64,000 nucleotides of DNA from Pseudomonadota bacterium (GCA_018821985.1 JAHJKP010000034.1:1-64000), one strand, 5' to 3'; numbered from the stretch's first letter, positions 29,404-38,433 are shown. Notes: generated by a model from the sequence alone, not told the origin. A program made the numbers and translations.

Positions 29404-29575
29404 ATGACAACGCCAACTGGCAAAAGATCTTCTTCTTCAGGACATCCAGTTCAAATATGGCTGTGATTACTGCTACGATGCTGAGTCCTCTGTATGTCCC
29501 GCGCTTGCCTGGACATGCTGCAACCCGGGCCGGAATACGAACTGAGGAGAAATCGAAATTTTTACAGGGACTGAC
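29400..29575 (+). pseudogene. Scrap of a CheR-type methyltransferase gene
   Basis: An ATG at 29400 overlaps the kinase stop (ATGA), a coupled start. The first codons read MNDNAN; after a one-base shift the neighbouring frame reads LAKDLLLQDIQFKYGCDY, which resembles the N-terminus of CheR-like methyltransferases (DLLLEAIYRRYGYDF). Only about 175 bases remain before the next gene. Kinases of this architecture are often followed by cheR and cheB before a response-regulator gene, so a deletion probably removed most of cheR and all of cheB. The identification rests on a short match. Confidence 0.5.
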
Positions 29576-29577
29576 TG

Positions 29578-30573
29578 ATGAAAAAACCTGAAATTCTTGT
29601 TGTCGATGACAGAGCGGAAAATCTTCTGGCCATGCAGCGGGTTCTTAACGATCTGGATGCAGAGATCCACACGGCTTCATCAGGAAACGAGGCCCTGGCA
29701 ATGGTGCTCGACCATGATTTTGCCCTCATTCTGCTTGACGTCCAGATGCCCGACATGGACGGTTTTGAGACGGCGGAAATGGTTCGTCTCTACGATAAAA
29801 CAGCCCATATTCCCATTATTTTTGTGACTGCAATCAGCAAGGAGCGGAAACATATTTTCAAGGGCTATGCAAGTGGGGCGGTGGATTATATTTTCAAGCC
29901 AGTGGATAGGGAGATTCTTCTCAGCAAGGTGAAGGTATTTCTTACACTGTACAGGCAGAGGCAGGAGCTGCAGCAACTGGTTCAGAACTTACAGCACTCC
30001 CAGGAGCTCATTGCAAAACAAAATGCAACACTAACCCTGCTTGCGCTGCATGATGAGTTGACCGGTCTCTATAATCGCCGTCATCTGAACACTATTCTGG
30101 CCCAGGAGTTTTATCGCAGCAAGCGCTATGGAACTGATCTGGCAATTTTGATGCTTGACCTGGATCATTTCAAGAATGTGAACGATACCTATGGACATGC
30201 CTTCGGTGATTTTGTCCTCAAGGAATTTGCTCACCGGATGAAGAAAATAAGCAGGCCGACGGACCTGATCTTTCGCTTCGGCGGGGAGGAATTTCTCATC
30301 CTCTTGCCGCAGACCGATATTGAAGGGGGGGTAAAGGCGGGCGAGCAGATTCGTAAGATCTGTGCAACGGAGATGTATGAAGAGGGGCCGGTCTCAATCT
30401 CGGTGACGACCAGTATTGGAGCCGCTGCATTTCATAACGATAAGCCGGAAGAGCCGGATCAGTTGATAGAAATGGCAGACAAGGCTTTGTATCAGGCAAA
30501 GGATGCCGGACGTAACAGGGTTCTTGCTTATACGCACCTCATGGAAGATCAGGGGCAGCCGAAAGGTGTATAA
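29578..30573 (+). CDS. Response regulator diguanylate cyclase (REC-GGDEF)
   Basis: A 331-residue cytoplasmic protein with an N-terminal receiver domain (phosphate-accepting Asp54 in LLDVQMPDMDGF, lysine in YIFKPV) joined by a coiled helix to a GGDEF domain. The active site is GGEEF at 235-239, and an RxxD inhibitory site (RPTD, 226-229) lies exactly five residues before it, so it should make c-di-GMP and be inhibited by product. It is probably phosphorylated by the kinase encoded just upstream, completing a path from periplasmic ligand to c-di-GMP. Confidence 0.95.
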   Translation: MKKPEILVVDDRAENLLAMQRVLNDLDAEIHTASSGNEALAMVLDHDFALILLDVQMPDMDGFETAEMVRLYDKTAHIPIIFVTAISKERKHIFKGYASGAVDYIFKPVDREILLSKVKVFLTLYRQRQELQQLVQNLQHSQELIAKQNATLTLLALHDELTGLYNRRHLNTILAQEFYRSKRYGTDLAILMLDLDHFKNVNDTYGHAFGDFVLKEFAHRMKKISRPTDLIFRFGGEEFLILLPQTDIEGGVKAGEQIRKICATEMYEEGPVSISVTTSIGAAAFHNDKPEEPDQLIEMADKALYQAKDAGRNRVLAYTHLMEDQGQPKGV

Positions 30574-30590
30574 CTGACCTTGTCCTTTTA

Positions 30591-30865
30591 TTCCTCTGCT
30601 CGATGAGCCTTTCTCTGTCCTTGATTCTATGCTCCGCCATCGGAGGTGTATGGGACTTTTAGATATCCGTCAGAAGTTTGCTGTGCCCCTGGTGGTCTTT
30701 GAAAATGGGGGGGCAAGGAGGTCAGCCGGAGAAAGCATCAACCGGAAACGGCAAATGCTAACATCTGGCGCCAGAAGGTCTGCTGGCGCACAAAATGGGA
30801 AGCAGAGACTGTGGCATAAGCACGGGTGGTGATCCGGAAACGGAGTTGCGCAACAGACGATAACT
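30591..30865 (+). pseudogene. Decayed duplicate of the modC 3' end
   Basis: This piece matches modC from the Walker B region (CTCGATGAGCCTTTCTCTG for CTGGATGAGCCATTTTCAG) through the stop codon region and about 65 bases of downstream DNA. It has many point changes, and a 51-base deletion exactly between two 11-base CCCTGGTGGTC repeats present in the parent gene. The start, Walker A and signature parts of modC are missing. It is in the same direction as modC, so the 6.4 kb between them is bracketed by direct repeats. Confidence 0.88.
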
Positions 30866-31344
30866 ATGTGTCCTCATTGTTCTGTCAGGGAGGTGCCCCT
30901 GTGGGAAGAGCATCCCTGGCAGACATCCAGTGAATCTCTTCTGCATTCTCCATATCCTGAAAAAAATGGCAAGATTATGGGGCGACTTTGCCTTATCACC
31001 ACGAAAAAGGTGAAATTGATTGACAATACAGTCGATATGAACAGAGAATCAGATAAGAGAATCCATGCGGCTGGGAAATAAAAACGGATCAAGATGATCT
31101 CCAGCCAGTATGAAAATGGTGAAAATTGTACTCATCTTTCATTCTCTAGTTCTTATGATTAAAATTGAGTAAGCTCGAAATGAGCTAAGTATAAAATATG
31201 CATCTGGTTGAATAGTGGGTAAAAAGGTGGCAGCAATCTTATTGCTCAAGTTTTATTGATGAGGGTGACTGGCTCGTTATATTAGGTAGTTGGATATAGT
31301 ATTCGTATGTTGGCATTATTGTTGAATCTTAAAATAGAATACCT
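30866..31344. other. A/T-rich non-coding stretch before the MITE-like element
   Basis: About 480 bases with no convincing gene. Base composition becomes clearly A/T-rich after 31100, unlike the flanking operons. A small stem (AGCTC-GAAAT-GAGCT) lies near 31174. Confidence 0.45.
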
Positions 31345-31476
31345 CTATAGGAAGCTCAGCTATTAACCTTATAGACTCCCTTACGCGGGAGTGACGAAGC
31401 ATTTAATTAATGTTATTCCCATGTAACCGGTAATCCCACATTCATAAGGGGTCTATTTTAGCTGAGTTTCCTATAG
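31345..31476. mobile_element. MITE-like element with terminal inverted repeats
   Basis: CTATAGGAAGCTCAGCTA at the left end and TAGCTGAGTTTCCTATAG at the right end are inverted copies with a single difference, and TAGACTCCC/GGGGTCTA continue the match inward. The 132-base interior has no gene but contains ACTCCC-TTACGC-GGGAGTGACG, similar to the palindromic repeats (TTCGCGGGAATGACG type) common between genes in many proteobacteria. No clear target-site duplication was seen. Confidence 0.6.
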
Positions 31477-31481
31477 AACCA

Positions 31482-31501
31482 CGTCTTATAAAAATAAGAC
31501 G
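31482..31501. promoter_or_regulatory. Palindrome upstream of the cus operon
   Basis: CGTCTTAT-AAAA-ATAAGACG is a perfect eight-base inverted repeat 58 bases before the first efflux gene. It may be an operator or a small terminator-like hairpin. No regulator gene lies beside the operon. Confidence 0.4.
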
Positions 31502-31559
31502 AGGCATATTTATCGCGTACTTTCTGACCTGAACAGCATGGCTTTTTAAGGAGATAGGA

Positions 31560-32867
31560 ATGAATATGCCCATACGTTTCTTGCTGGCTCTGCTTCTTTT
31601 CATCTCCATGCCAGGGGGCGTACTTGCGGCGCCGGAAAACAACCCTCCCTCCCCGGTCCTGGAGGAGCTTATCGGAGCGGCCCTGGCAGGTAACCCCGAA
31701 CTGAAAGCGGCCGAGGCCCGTTTGCATCTCTACGAAAACAAGATCATCCCGGCCGGTTCCCTGAACGACCCCTCCCTCTCCTTCTCCTTGAGCAACTATC
31801 CGGTGGACACCTTTGCCGGTAACGAATACGCTATGAGCGGCAAGGTGGTCAAGTTCTCCCAGGATCTCCCTTTCCCCGGGAAACTTGCGGCCCGCACCGA
31901 GGTTGCCGAACTGCAGGCCAAGTGGTACCAAGCCCTTCTTGCTGAGCAGCAACTACAACTTACCCGTCAAGTCAAGGATGCCTACTACTTCCTGGTCTAT
32001 GCCGGCCGGGCCGTTGTTATCACCGAGAAAAACATGAAGCTGCTCGATGATTTCATCCGCTTGACCGAGACCAGCTATGAGGTGGGCCGCGGCCAGCAGC
32101 AGGATGTGCTCAAGGCGCAGGTGGAGCGGGCAAAGCTGCTTGACCGCCTCTACAGCCTGCGCCAGCAGCGTGTCACCGCTCTTGCCGCCTTCAACCGCCT
32201 GGTGAATCGACCTTCGGCCACGGCGGTTGCGGAGATGTCCGACCCGGCACCTGCCGCCATTGAGACTCCCCTTGCCGAGCTCCAGAAAAATTCCGAAACC
32301 CTGCGCCCCATGTATGCGGCCTACCGCTCCCTGATCGATCGCTATCAAGCCCAGTACAAGCTGGCCCAGCTCGACTACCAGCCGGACTTCAAGGTGGGAC
32401 TGGCCTATGCCTTCCGGGAACCGAACATGGCCGATTCCGGCACCGACTTTGCCGGGATCGAGGTGGCGGTCAACCTGCCGATCTTCCGGGACAAGCGCAG
32501 TGCTGCCGTAGCCGAGGCCGAGGAGGGGGTGCGCATGGCCCTGGCCCAGTACGACGACTTCCGCAACCAGGTGCTCTTTAACATTCAGGATGCCTACAGT
32601 CAGGTGCAGACCAGCTATGATCAGGCCTCCCTATACAAGAATGGTATCATCCCCCAGGCCGGCCAGGCCCTGGAATCGGCGATCAATGGGTATCAGGTGG
32701 GCAAGCTCACCTTTCTGGGACTTCTGGATAACCTGATGACCCTTTACAACTTCGAGCTGCAATACCAGAAGGCAGTAAGCGACGGGCAACGCAACCTTGC
32801 CCGCCTGGAAGCGGAGTCCGGCCAGTCCAACACCCCGGCACAAAATAATGTCGGTCAGATGCCATGA
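31560..32867 (+). CDS. Outer-membrane efflux protein (TolC/CusC family)
   Basis: Outer-membrane channel of the tripartite metal pump, 435 residues. A signal peptide (FLLALLLFISMPGGVLAAPE) is followed by two repeated alpha-helical halves typical of TolC proteins. Conserved segments include LNDPSLSFSLSNYP, the long helix RQVKDAYYFLVYAGRAVVIT, and VGRGQQQDVLKAQVE. The AAGGAGATAGG site lies directly before the ATG. First gene of a cus-like operon and overlapping or nearly touching the adaptor gene. Confidence 0.9.
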   Translation: MNMPIRFLLALLLFISMPGGVLAAPENNPPSPVLEELIGAALAGNPELKAAEARLHLYENKIIPAGSLNDPSLSFSLSNYPVDTFAGNEYAMSGKVVKFSQDLPFPGKLAARTEVAELQAKWYQALLAEQQLQLTRQVKDAYYFLVYAGRAVVITEKNMKLLDDFIRLTETSYEVGRGQQQDVLKAQVERAKLLDRLYSLRQQRVTALAAFNRLVNRPSATAVAEMSDPAPAAIETPLAELQKNSETLRPMYAAYRSLIDRYQAQYKLAQLDYQPDFKVGLAYAFREPNMADSGTDFAGIEVAVNLPIFRDKRSAAVAEAEEGVRMALAQYDDFRNQVLFNIQDAYSQVQTSYDQASLYKNGIIPQAGQALESAINGYQVGKLTFLGLLDNLMTLYNFELQYQKAVSDGQRNLARLEAESGQSNTPAQNNVGQMP

Positions 32868-32890
32868 CATGGCAAGGAGCACCAATAATC

Positions 32891-34261
32891 ATGCTGCGGA
32901 CACTTAAATTTTTTCTGACTGCCTCTCTCGCTCTCCTGCTGCTATTTACCGGCCCCATTGCGTTTTTGCCGTCTGATGCTGAACATGTCCACCTGCATCT
33001 TTCGGCAGGTCCTGACGAGGCCAGGGCTGAGAGCCAGAAATACACCTGCAGCATGCATCCTTTCATTATCCGGGATGAGCCGGGTAACTGCCCCATTTGT
33101 GGCATGACCCTTACCCCGATAAAAATTGCGGGCCCCAGCCAGGGAAGCCAATCCGGAGAGCATGATTCCTCAGGTGCGATCATCACCATCGATCCGGTGA
33201 CCCAGCAGAACATGGGCGTACGCCTCTCCACCGTCAGTCGCCGGGACATGAGCCGGACCATTCGCACCGTCGGTGTGGTTGCCTACGAGGAGCCGCACCA
33301 ATATTCCATCAACTCAAAGATCGAGGGCTGGATCGAACGGCTTCATGTCAATGAGACCGGCAGCCAGGTAAAGAAAGGCCAGCCCCTGCTGGAAATCTAC
33401 AGCCCTGAACTGGTCACGGCCCAGGAAGAGTTTCTCCTGGCCCTGCGCAACAAGGCGGCCCTGGCACAGAGTGATGTGCCGGAAATCGCCGCCGGTGCCG
33501 GGCGCCTGCTGGAATCATCACGCAAAAGGTTGCGCTACTGGGATATAAGCGAAGGACAGATCAAGAAGCTCGAGAAAACAGGAACGGTCCAAAAAAGCCT
33601 CACCCTCTATTCCCAGTATGACGGGGTGCTTACCCAGAAGAAGGTTAATGAGGGCATGTTTGTCAAGGCAGGGATGGAGCTGTTCCAGATCGCTGATATC
33701 TCCAAGGTGTGGGTCTATGCCGACATCTATGAGTATGAACTGCCCTGGCTCACGGTAGGGCAGACGGCAAGCATCCAGCTGCCCTATCAACGGGAGCCGG
33801 TCCAGGGGAGGATCAGCACCATTTACCCCTATGTGGAGACCAAGACCAGGACCGTCAAGGCCAGGATCGATCTGGACAACCCCGGCTTCGAACTCAAACC
33901 TGACATGTATGTGAATGTCCGCATTGAGACGCAGGCGGTCAAAAATGTGCTCACCATACCGATGGAGGCAGTACTCAATTCCGGGGAACGCCAGTCCGTT
34001 TTCGTTTCTCTGGGGGAAGGAAAATTCGAACCGCGCTTGGTGAAGCTGGGTCTGCAGACTGAGGATGGCTTTGTGCAGGTGGTGCAGGGGCTTGCTGAAA
34101 ACGAGAGCATCGTGGTCTCCGCCCAGTTCATGCTCGACTCGGAAAGCACCCTGCGGGCGGCAGTGCAGAAGATGACGGAACTGGAAAAAGAGCAGCCCCC
34201 TGCCGGGAAAGCAGCCGGTCCCAAGGCCGAAGAATCTCTTGATTCTCTCTTTGAGAAGTAG
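32891..34261 (+). CDS. cusB: RND efflux adaptor with metal-binding domain (CusB type)
   Basis: Periplasmic membrane-fusion protein. An N-terminal membrane/signal segment (FFLTASLALLLLFTGPIAF) precedes a small metal-binding domain with YTCSMHPFIIRDEPGNCPIC and GM, whose Cys, Met and His residues are typical of heavy-metal-binding modules on Cu/Ag adaptors. The hairpin and lipoyl/barrel domains follow (VNETGSQVKKGQPLLEIYSP). The ATG at 32891 is used because AAGGAG lies eleven bases before it; an earlier ATG at 32864 overlaps the outer-membrane gene stop by four bases and would add nine residues. Confidence 0.92.
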   Translation: MLRTLKFFLTASLALLLLFTGPIAFLPSDAEHVHLHLSAGPDEARAESQKYTCSMHPFIIRDEPGNCPICGMTLTPIKIAGPSQGSQSGEHDSSGAIITIDPVTQQNMGVRLSTVSRRDMSRTIRTVGVVAYEEPHQYSINSKIEGWIERLHVNETGSQVKKGQPLLEIYSPELVTAQEEFLLALRNKAALAQSDVPEIAAGAGRLLESSRKRLRYWDISEGQIKKLEKTGTVQKSLTLYSQYDGVLTQKKVNEGMFVKAGMELFQIADISKVWVYADIYEYELPWLTVGQTASIQLPYQREPVQGRISTIYPYVETKTRTVKARIDLDNPGFELKPDMYVNVRIETQAVKNVLTIPMEAVLNSGERQSVFVSLGEGKFEPRLVKLGLQTEDGFVQVVQGLAENESIVVSAQFMLDSESTLRAAVQKMTELEKEQPPAGKAAGPKAEESLDSLFEK

Positions 34262-34269
34262 GCGCGCCC

Positions 34270-37200
34270 ATGCTCACCAAGATAATCGAGGGGTCCATCA
34301 ACAATAAATTCATGGTCATTCTCCTCACCGCCCTCCTGATCGTGGGCGGCGGCTATGCCCTGAAAAATACGCCCATTGACGCCATTCCGGATCTCTCGGA
34401 CGTCCAGGTGATCATCTTCACCGAGTACGCCGGCCAGGCACCTCAGGTGGTGGAGGATCAGGTGACCTATCCCCTGACCACCCAGATGCTGGCCGTCCCC
34501 CATGCCAAGGTGGTGCGGGGCTACTCCTTTTTTGGCTTCTCCTTTGTCTATGTGATCTTTGACGACGGCACGGACATCTACTGGGCCCGGTCCCGGGTGC
34601 TCGAGTATCTCAACTATGCCTCCGGCAAGCTGCCGCAAGGGGTCACCCCAAGTCTTGGGCCGGATGCCACCGGAGTCGGCTGGGTCTATGAATATGTGCT
34701 GGAAAGCGATCGTCATGACCTGCAGCAGCTCCGCTCCATCCAGGACTGGTACCTGCGTTACGAACTGGCGGCGGTGGAAGGGGTCTCCGAGGTGGCGAGC
34801 ATCGGCGGCTATGTGAAGCAGTATCAGGTGTCCGTGGATCCCAACCGCTTGCTGGCCTACCATGTCACCATCCCCCAGATCCGCCAGGCCATCCAACACA
34901 GCAACAATGATGTCGGCGGCCGCCTGCTGGAGATGGGCGAGACCGAGTTCATGGTGCGGGGCCTGGGCTACATCAAATCGGTGGCCGACATTGAGCAGGT
35001 GGTGGTTGCAACCGACCGCGCCGGTACCCCGATCCTGGTCAAGGATCTGGCCGAGGTAGGCATCGGGCCGGAACTGCGGCGCGGGGCAACGGAACTTGAC
35101 GGCAAGGGCGAGACCGTGGGCGGCATTGTCGTCATGCGCTACGGTGAAAACGCCCTGACCGTAATCGAGAAGGTCAAGAAGAAACTCGCATCGCTTCAGG
35201 CAGGGCTGCCCGAGGGTGTGCGGATCAAGGCGGTCTATGATCGCTCCGGTCTGATCGAGCGGGCGGTGGACACCTTGAAGGGCAAGCTCATCGAGGAGAG
35301 TATCGTGGTTGCCCTGGTGACTGCGCTCTTCCTCTTCCATTTGCCCAGCGCCTTTGTCGCTATCTTCACCCTGCCGGTGGCGATCCTCATGGCCTTCATC
35401 GTCATGCATGCCCAGGGGATCAACGCCAATATCATGAGTCTTGGCGGCATCGCCATCGCCATCGGGGCCATGATCGACGCCGCCATCATCATGATTGAAA
35501 ACGCCCACAAACATCTGGAGCGGGACCGGGGTAAAAAGCCGCACTGGGATATCATCATGGAGTCGGCCAAGGAGGTGGGTCCCACCCTCTTCTATTCCCT
35601 TCTGGTCATCACCGTCTCCTTCCTGCCGGTCTTCACCCTGCAGGAGCAGTCCGGCCGACTCTTCAAGCCCCTGGCCTTTACCAAGACCTATGCCATGGGG
35701 GCGGCCGCTCTGCTTTCAGTCACCCTGGTGCCGGTGCTCATGGGCTGGTTTATCCGCGGCAATATCAAGCCGGAACATGCCAACCCCATCAACCGGCTGC
35801 TGATTCGGATTTACCATCCGGTGGTTGATTTTGTCCTCAGATGGCGTACAGGTACCATCCTGGTGGCCCTGCTTCTCATTGCCTCCATTGCCTGGCCCAT
35901 CAGCCGGATGGGTTCCGAGTTCATGCCGCCCCTCTATGAAGGCGACCTGCTCTATATGCCCACCACCATGCCGGGGGTCTCCATCACCAAGGCCAAAGAA
36001 CTGCTGCAGCAGACCGATCGCATCATCGCCAGCTTTCCCGAGGTCGAACACGTCTTCGGCAAGATAGGCAGGGCAGAGACTGCCACCGATCCGGCCCCCC
36101 TTTCCATGCTGGAAACAACCATCATGCTCAGGCCCGAGGAGCAGTGGCGCAAGGTGAAGGTCAGCCGCTTCTACAGCCCCTGGCCGGCATGGCTGCAAAG
36201 GCCTTTACGTTTACTTTGGCCGGAGCAGAAGGCGATGACGCCGGAACAGCTCATTGAACGACTCAATAATGCCATCCAGTTTCCCGGCCTGACCAATGCC
36301 TGGACCATGCCGATCAAGACCCGGATTGACATGCTCTCCACCGGCATCAAGACGCCGGTGGGCATCAAGGTCATGGGCAACGACCTGAATGAGCTCAGCC
36401 GCATCGGTGAGGAGATTGAGGCGTTGATCGGCACCCTTTCCGGCACATTGAGTGCCTATTCTGAAAGGGTGGTGGGCGGTAACTATCTCGATTTTACGGT
36501 CGACCGCACTGCCGCTGCCCGTTATGGTCTCACCGTCGGCGAGGTGCAGGACATCATCCAGTCGGCCATCGGGGGTATGAATGTTACCCAGACCGTGGAA
36601 GGGCTGGAGCGCTATCCGGTAAACATCCGCTATCAGCGCGACTATCGCAATGACCTGCAGGCCCTGCACCGCATCCTGGTGCCGCTGCGTGACGGCACCC
36701 ATATTCCCATGTCCCAGGTGGCCACCATCACCATGCACAAGGGGCCGCCAGCCATCAAGAGCGAAAACGCCCGCCGCACCGCCTGGGTCTATGTGGACAT
36801 CACCGGCATCGATATCGGCACCTATGTGCAGCAGGCGCAGGCGGCAGTGGCGGCCAAGATTAAGTTGCCCCCCGGCTATTCCATCGTCTGGAGCGGCCAG
36901 TATGAATACATGCAATCGGCCAAGGAACGGCTGGTGGTGATCATCCCCCTGACCATCCTGCTCATCTTCGTCATCATCTTTCTGAACACCAAGTCGCTGG
37001 TGAAAACCGCCATCGTCTTTCTGGCCGTGCCCTTCTCCCTGGTGGGCGCCTTCTGGTTCCTCTACCTCCTTGGTTACCATACCTCGGTGGCGGTCTGGGT
37101 CGGGATTATTGCCCTGGCAGGACTCGATGCCGAGACCGGGGTAGTGATGCTGCTCTACCTTGATATCTCCCACAAGCTCTGGGCAGATGCCGACCGGATG

Positions 37201-37488
37201 CGCACCCGGGGCGATCTCAACCAGGCTATCCACCACGGGGCGGTCAAACGCATCCGGCCCAAGATCATGACCATCTCGGTGATCATCGCCGGTCTTCTGC
37301 CCATCATGTGGAGCCATGGCGCCGGTGCCGATGTGATGAAGCGGATCGCAGCCCCCATGGTGGGCGGGGTGGTGACCTCCGGCATCATGGAGCTGATGGT
37401 CTACCCGGTTATCTTCTTTCTTTGGCGCGGCTGGAATCTGGAGAAAAGCATGATTGCCACTGCCACAGACGAGGTGGAAGGGTCATAA
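34270..37488 (+). CDS. cusA: Heavy-metal RND efflux pump, CusA type
   Basis: Inner-membrane proton/metal antiporter of 1072 residues, twelve helices expected. It begins with the family-typical N-terminal helix and TPIDAIPDLSDVQVIIFTEY. The transport helix IAIAIGAMIDAAIIMIENAH holds the acidic residues of the proton relay, in the form used by pumps for monovalent Cu and Ag. Together with CusB and the outer-membrane gene it should expel copper or silver from the periplasm. It starts nine bases after cusB; the spacing sequence is weak as a ribosome-binding site. Slightly longer than E. coli CusA (1047). Confidence 0.93.
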   Translation: MLTKIIEGSINNKFMVILLTALLIVGGGYALKNTPIDAIPDLSDVQVIIFTEYAGQAPQVVEDQVTYPLTTQMLAVPHAKVVRGYSFFGFSFVYVIFDDGTDIYWARSRVLEYLNYASGKLPQGVTPSLGPDATGVGWVYEYVLESDRHDLQQLRSIQDWYLRYELAAVEGVSEVASIGGYVKQYQVSVDPNRLLAYHVTIPQIRQAIQHSNNDVGGRLLEMGETEFMVRGLGYIKSVADIEQVVVATDRAGTPILVKDLAEVGIGPELRRGATELDGKGETVGGIVVMRYGENALTVIEKVKKKLASLQAGLPEGVRIKAVYDRSGLIERAVDTLKGKLIEESIVVALVTALFLFHLPSAFVAIFTLPVAILMAFIVMHAQGINANIMSLGGIAIAIGAMIDAAIIMIENAHKHLERDRGKKPHWDIIMESAKEVGPTLFYSLLVITVSFLPVFTLQEQSGRLFKPLAFTKTYAMGAAALLSVTLVPVLMGWFIRGNIKPEHANPINRLLIRIYHPVVDFVLRWRTGTILVALLLIASIAWPISRMGSEFMPPLYEGDLLYMPTTMPGVSITKAKELLQQTDRIIASFPEVEHVFGKIGRAETATDPAPLSMLETTIMLRPEEQWRKVKVSRFYSPWPAWLQRPLRLLWPEQKAMTPEQLIERLNNAIQFPGLTNAWTMPIKTRIDMLSTGIKTPVGIKVMGNDLNELSRIGEEIEALIGTLSGTLSAYSERVVGGNYLDFTVDRTAAARYGLTVGEVQDIIQSAIGGMNVTQTVEGLERYPVNIRYQRDYRNDLQALHRILVPLRDGTHIPMSQVATITMHKGPPAIKSENARRTAWVYVDITGIDIGTYVQQAQAAVAAKIKLPPGYSIVWSGQYEYMQSAKERLVVIIPLTILLIFVIIFLNTKSLVKTAIVFLAVPFSLVGAFWFLYLLGYHTSVAVWVGIIALAGLDAETGVVMLLYLDISHKLWADADRMRTRGDLNQAIHHGAVKRIRPKIMTISVIIAGLLPIMWSHGAGADVMKRIAAPMVGGVVTSGIMELMVYPVIFFLWRGWNLEKSMIATATDEVEGS

Positions 37489-37557
37489 CCCAGCATAAAC
37501 TCTATTCTCACGCGGAATAATCCGTTTTTTACAAAGAAATTCAAGAGGAGAAAAACA

Positions 37558-38025
37558 ATGAAAACGAAGCTGATGCAACTGATAAGCGCCCTGGTTTTTC
37601 TGATCCTGGCCGTCGGAGCCCAGGCAATGGAGCCTGCTACAACGGAGCATGACACAATGGCCGGCATGGAGATGGGCGGCGGTGAGATCATGCTGCCGGA
37701 GGTAACGGTGGACGGGGTCAAGGCCATGGCCCACCTGCTGGATACCAGCAAGGCCATGGCAGAGGCTGGCATGAGCACGACCAATCATCTCATGATCACC
37801 TTTACCGATCTTGCCACCGGCAAGGTCCTGGACTCAGGCATGGTTGCGGTCAAGGTCGTCGATCCTGCCGGCAAAAAAACGGAGGCCGCACAGATGATGG
37901 CCATGGAAGGAAGTTTTGGCGCAGATGTGGCATTAAGTGAGAAGGGAAAGTACGTTTTTGAGGTGGGTACCAAGCTGGGCCAGGGTGAAAAACGGCAGTT
38001 CCTCTTTGACTATATGGTCAAGTAA
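37558..38025 (+). CDS. Methionine-rich periplasmic protein of the copper efflux operon
   Basis: A 155-residue exported protein: signal peptide (LISALVFLILAVGAQAME), then a short Met/Gly/His-rich segment (EHDTMAGMEMGGGEIMLPEV) suited to binding Cu(I) or Ag(I), then a beta-sandwich-like domain with STTNHLMITFTDLATGKVL and KGKYVFEVGTK. Resembles the small periplasmic proteins that follow cusCBA in other deltaproteobacteria; a carrier role feeding CusB is inferred. Good AGAGGAG site. A terminator-like hairpin follows, ending the operon. Confidence 0.8.
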   Translation: MKTKLMQLISALVFLILAVGAQAMEPATTEHDTMAGMEMGGGEIMLPEVTVDGVKAMAHLLDTSKAMAEAGMSTTNHLMITFTDLATGKVLDSGMVAVKVVDPAGKKTEAAQMMAMEGSFGADVALSEKGKYVFEVGTKLGQGEKRQFLFDYMVK

Positions 38026-38037
38026 GAGGCGGGACCG

Positions 38038-38070
38038 GGACAGGCCGGAGGAGTTCCGACCTGTCCTTTC
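38038..38070 (+). terminator. Probable terminator of the cus operon
   Basis: GGACAGG (38038-38044) pairs with CCTGTCC (38060-38066), extended by CGGA/TCCG around a short loop, and the stem is followed by TTTC. It lies 13 bases after the last cus-operon stop. Confidence 0.6.
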
Positions 38071-38181
38071 ACCTTGCCAGAAAACTGCACCCACTAGCCC
38101 TTGGCACACCAAATAAGTGTGGCGGGACCGCCCATACTCTTTCGCACGGGGGCTCAATAACTAAAGACCAAAAAGGTAACT

Positions 38182-38343
38182 ATGAACATGAGCATCAATT
38201 TAAGCCTTGCCCCACTAATATCGCTGATCGCCGGCATTCTTATTCTGGTTGTTCCGCGTCTGCTGAACTACATCGTTGCAATGTATTTGATCATTATCGG
38301 CTTGATAGGACTGTTCGGAGCGAGCGGTTTTCAGATCCGCTAA
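38182..38343 (+). CDS. Small membrane protein, DUF3096 family
   Basis: A 53-residue protein beginning MNMSINLSLAPLISLIAGIL and consisting of two hydrophobic helices around VVPRLLNYIVAMYLII. This VPRLLNYIVA core is characteristic of the DUF3096 family of tiny inner-membrane proteins, whose function is unknown. The ATG is preceded by AAAGG. It stands between the cus operon and zwf, 90 bases before zwf. Confidence 0.85.
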   Translation: MNMSINLSLAPLISLIAGILILVVPRLLNYIVAMYLIIIGLIGLFGASGFQIR

Positions 38344-38433
38344 TGGCAGGTGCCGAACATCCGACAAAGATGGTATGAAGTGCCTTGTTGAACTGAACAG
38401 TGTATTGTTTTTTTTATAACAGGAGGTCGCAGT

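Noticed and set aside
30866-31081. Small open frame of 71 codons starting MCPHCSVREV
   Set aside because: No ribosome-binding site, no known motif, and it lies in a decayed region after the modC copy.
33829-35544. Long open frame (571 codons) antisense to cusB-cusA
   Set aside because: It lies opposite two well-recognised genes, is rich in His, Gly and Asp as expected from reverse-strand reading of GC-rich codons, and has no ribosome-binding site or known motif.
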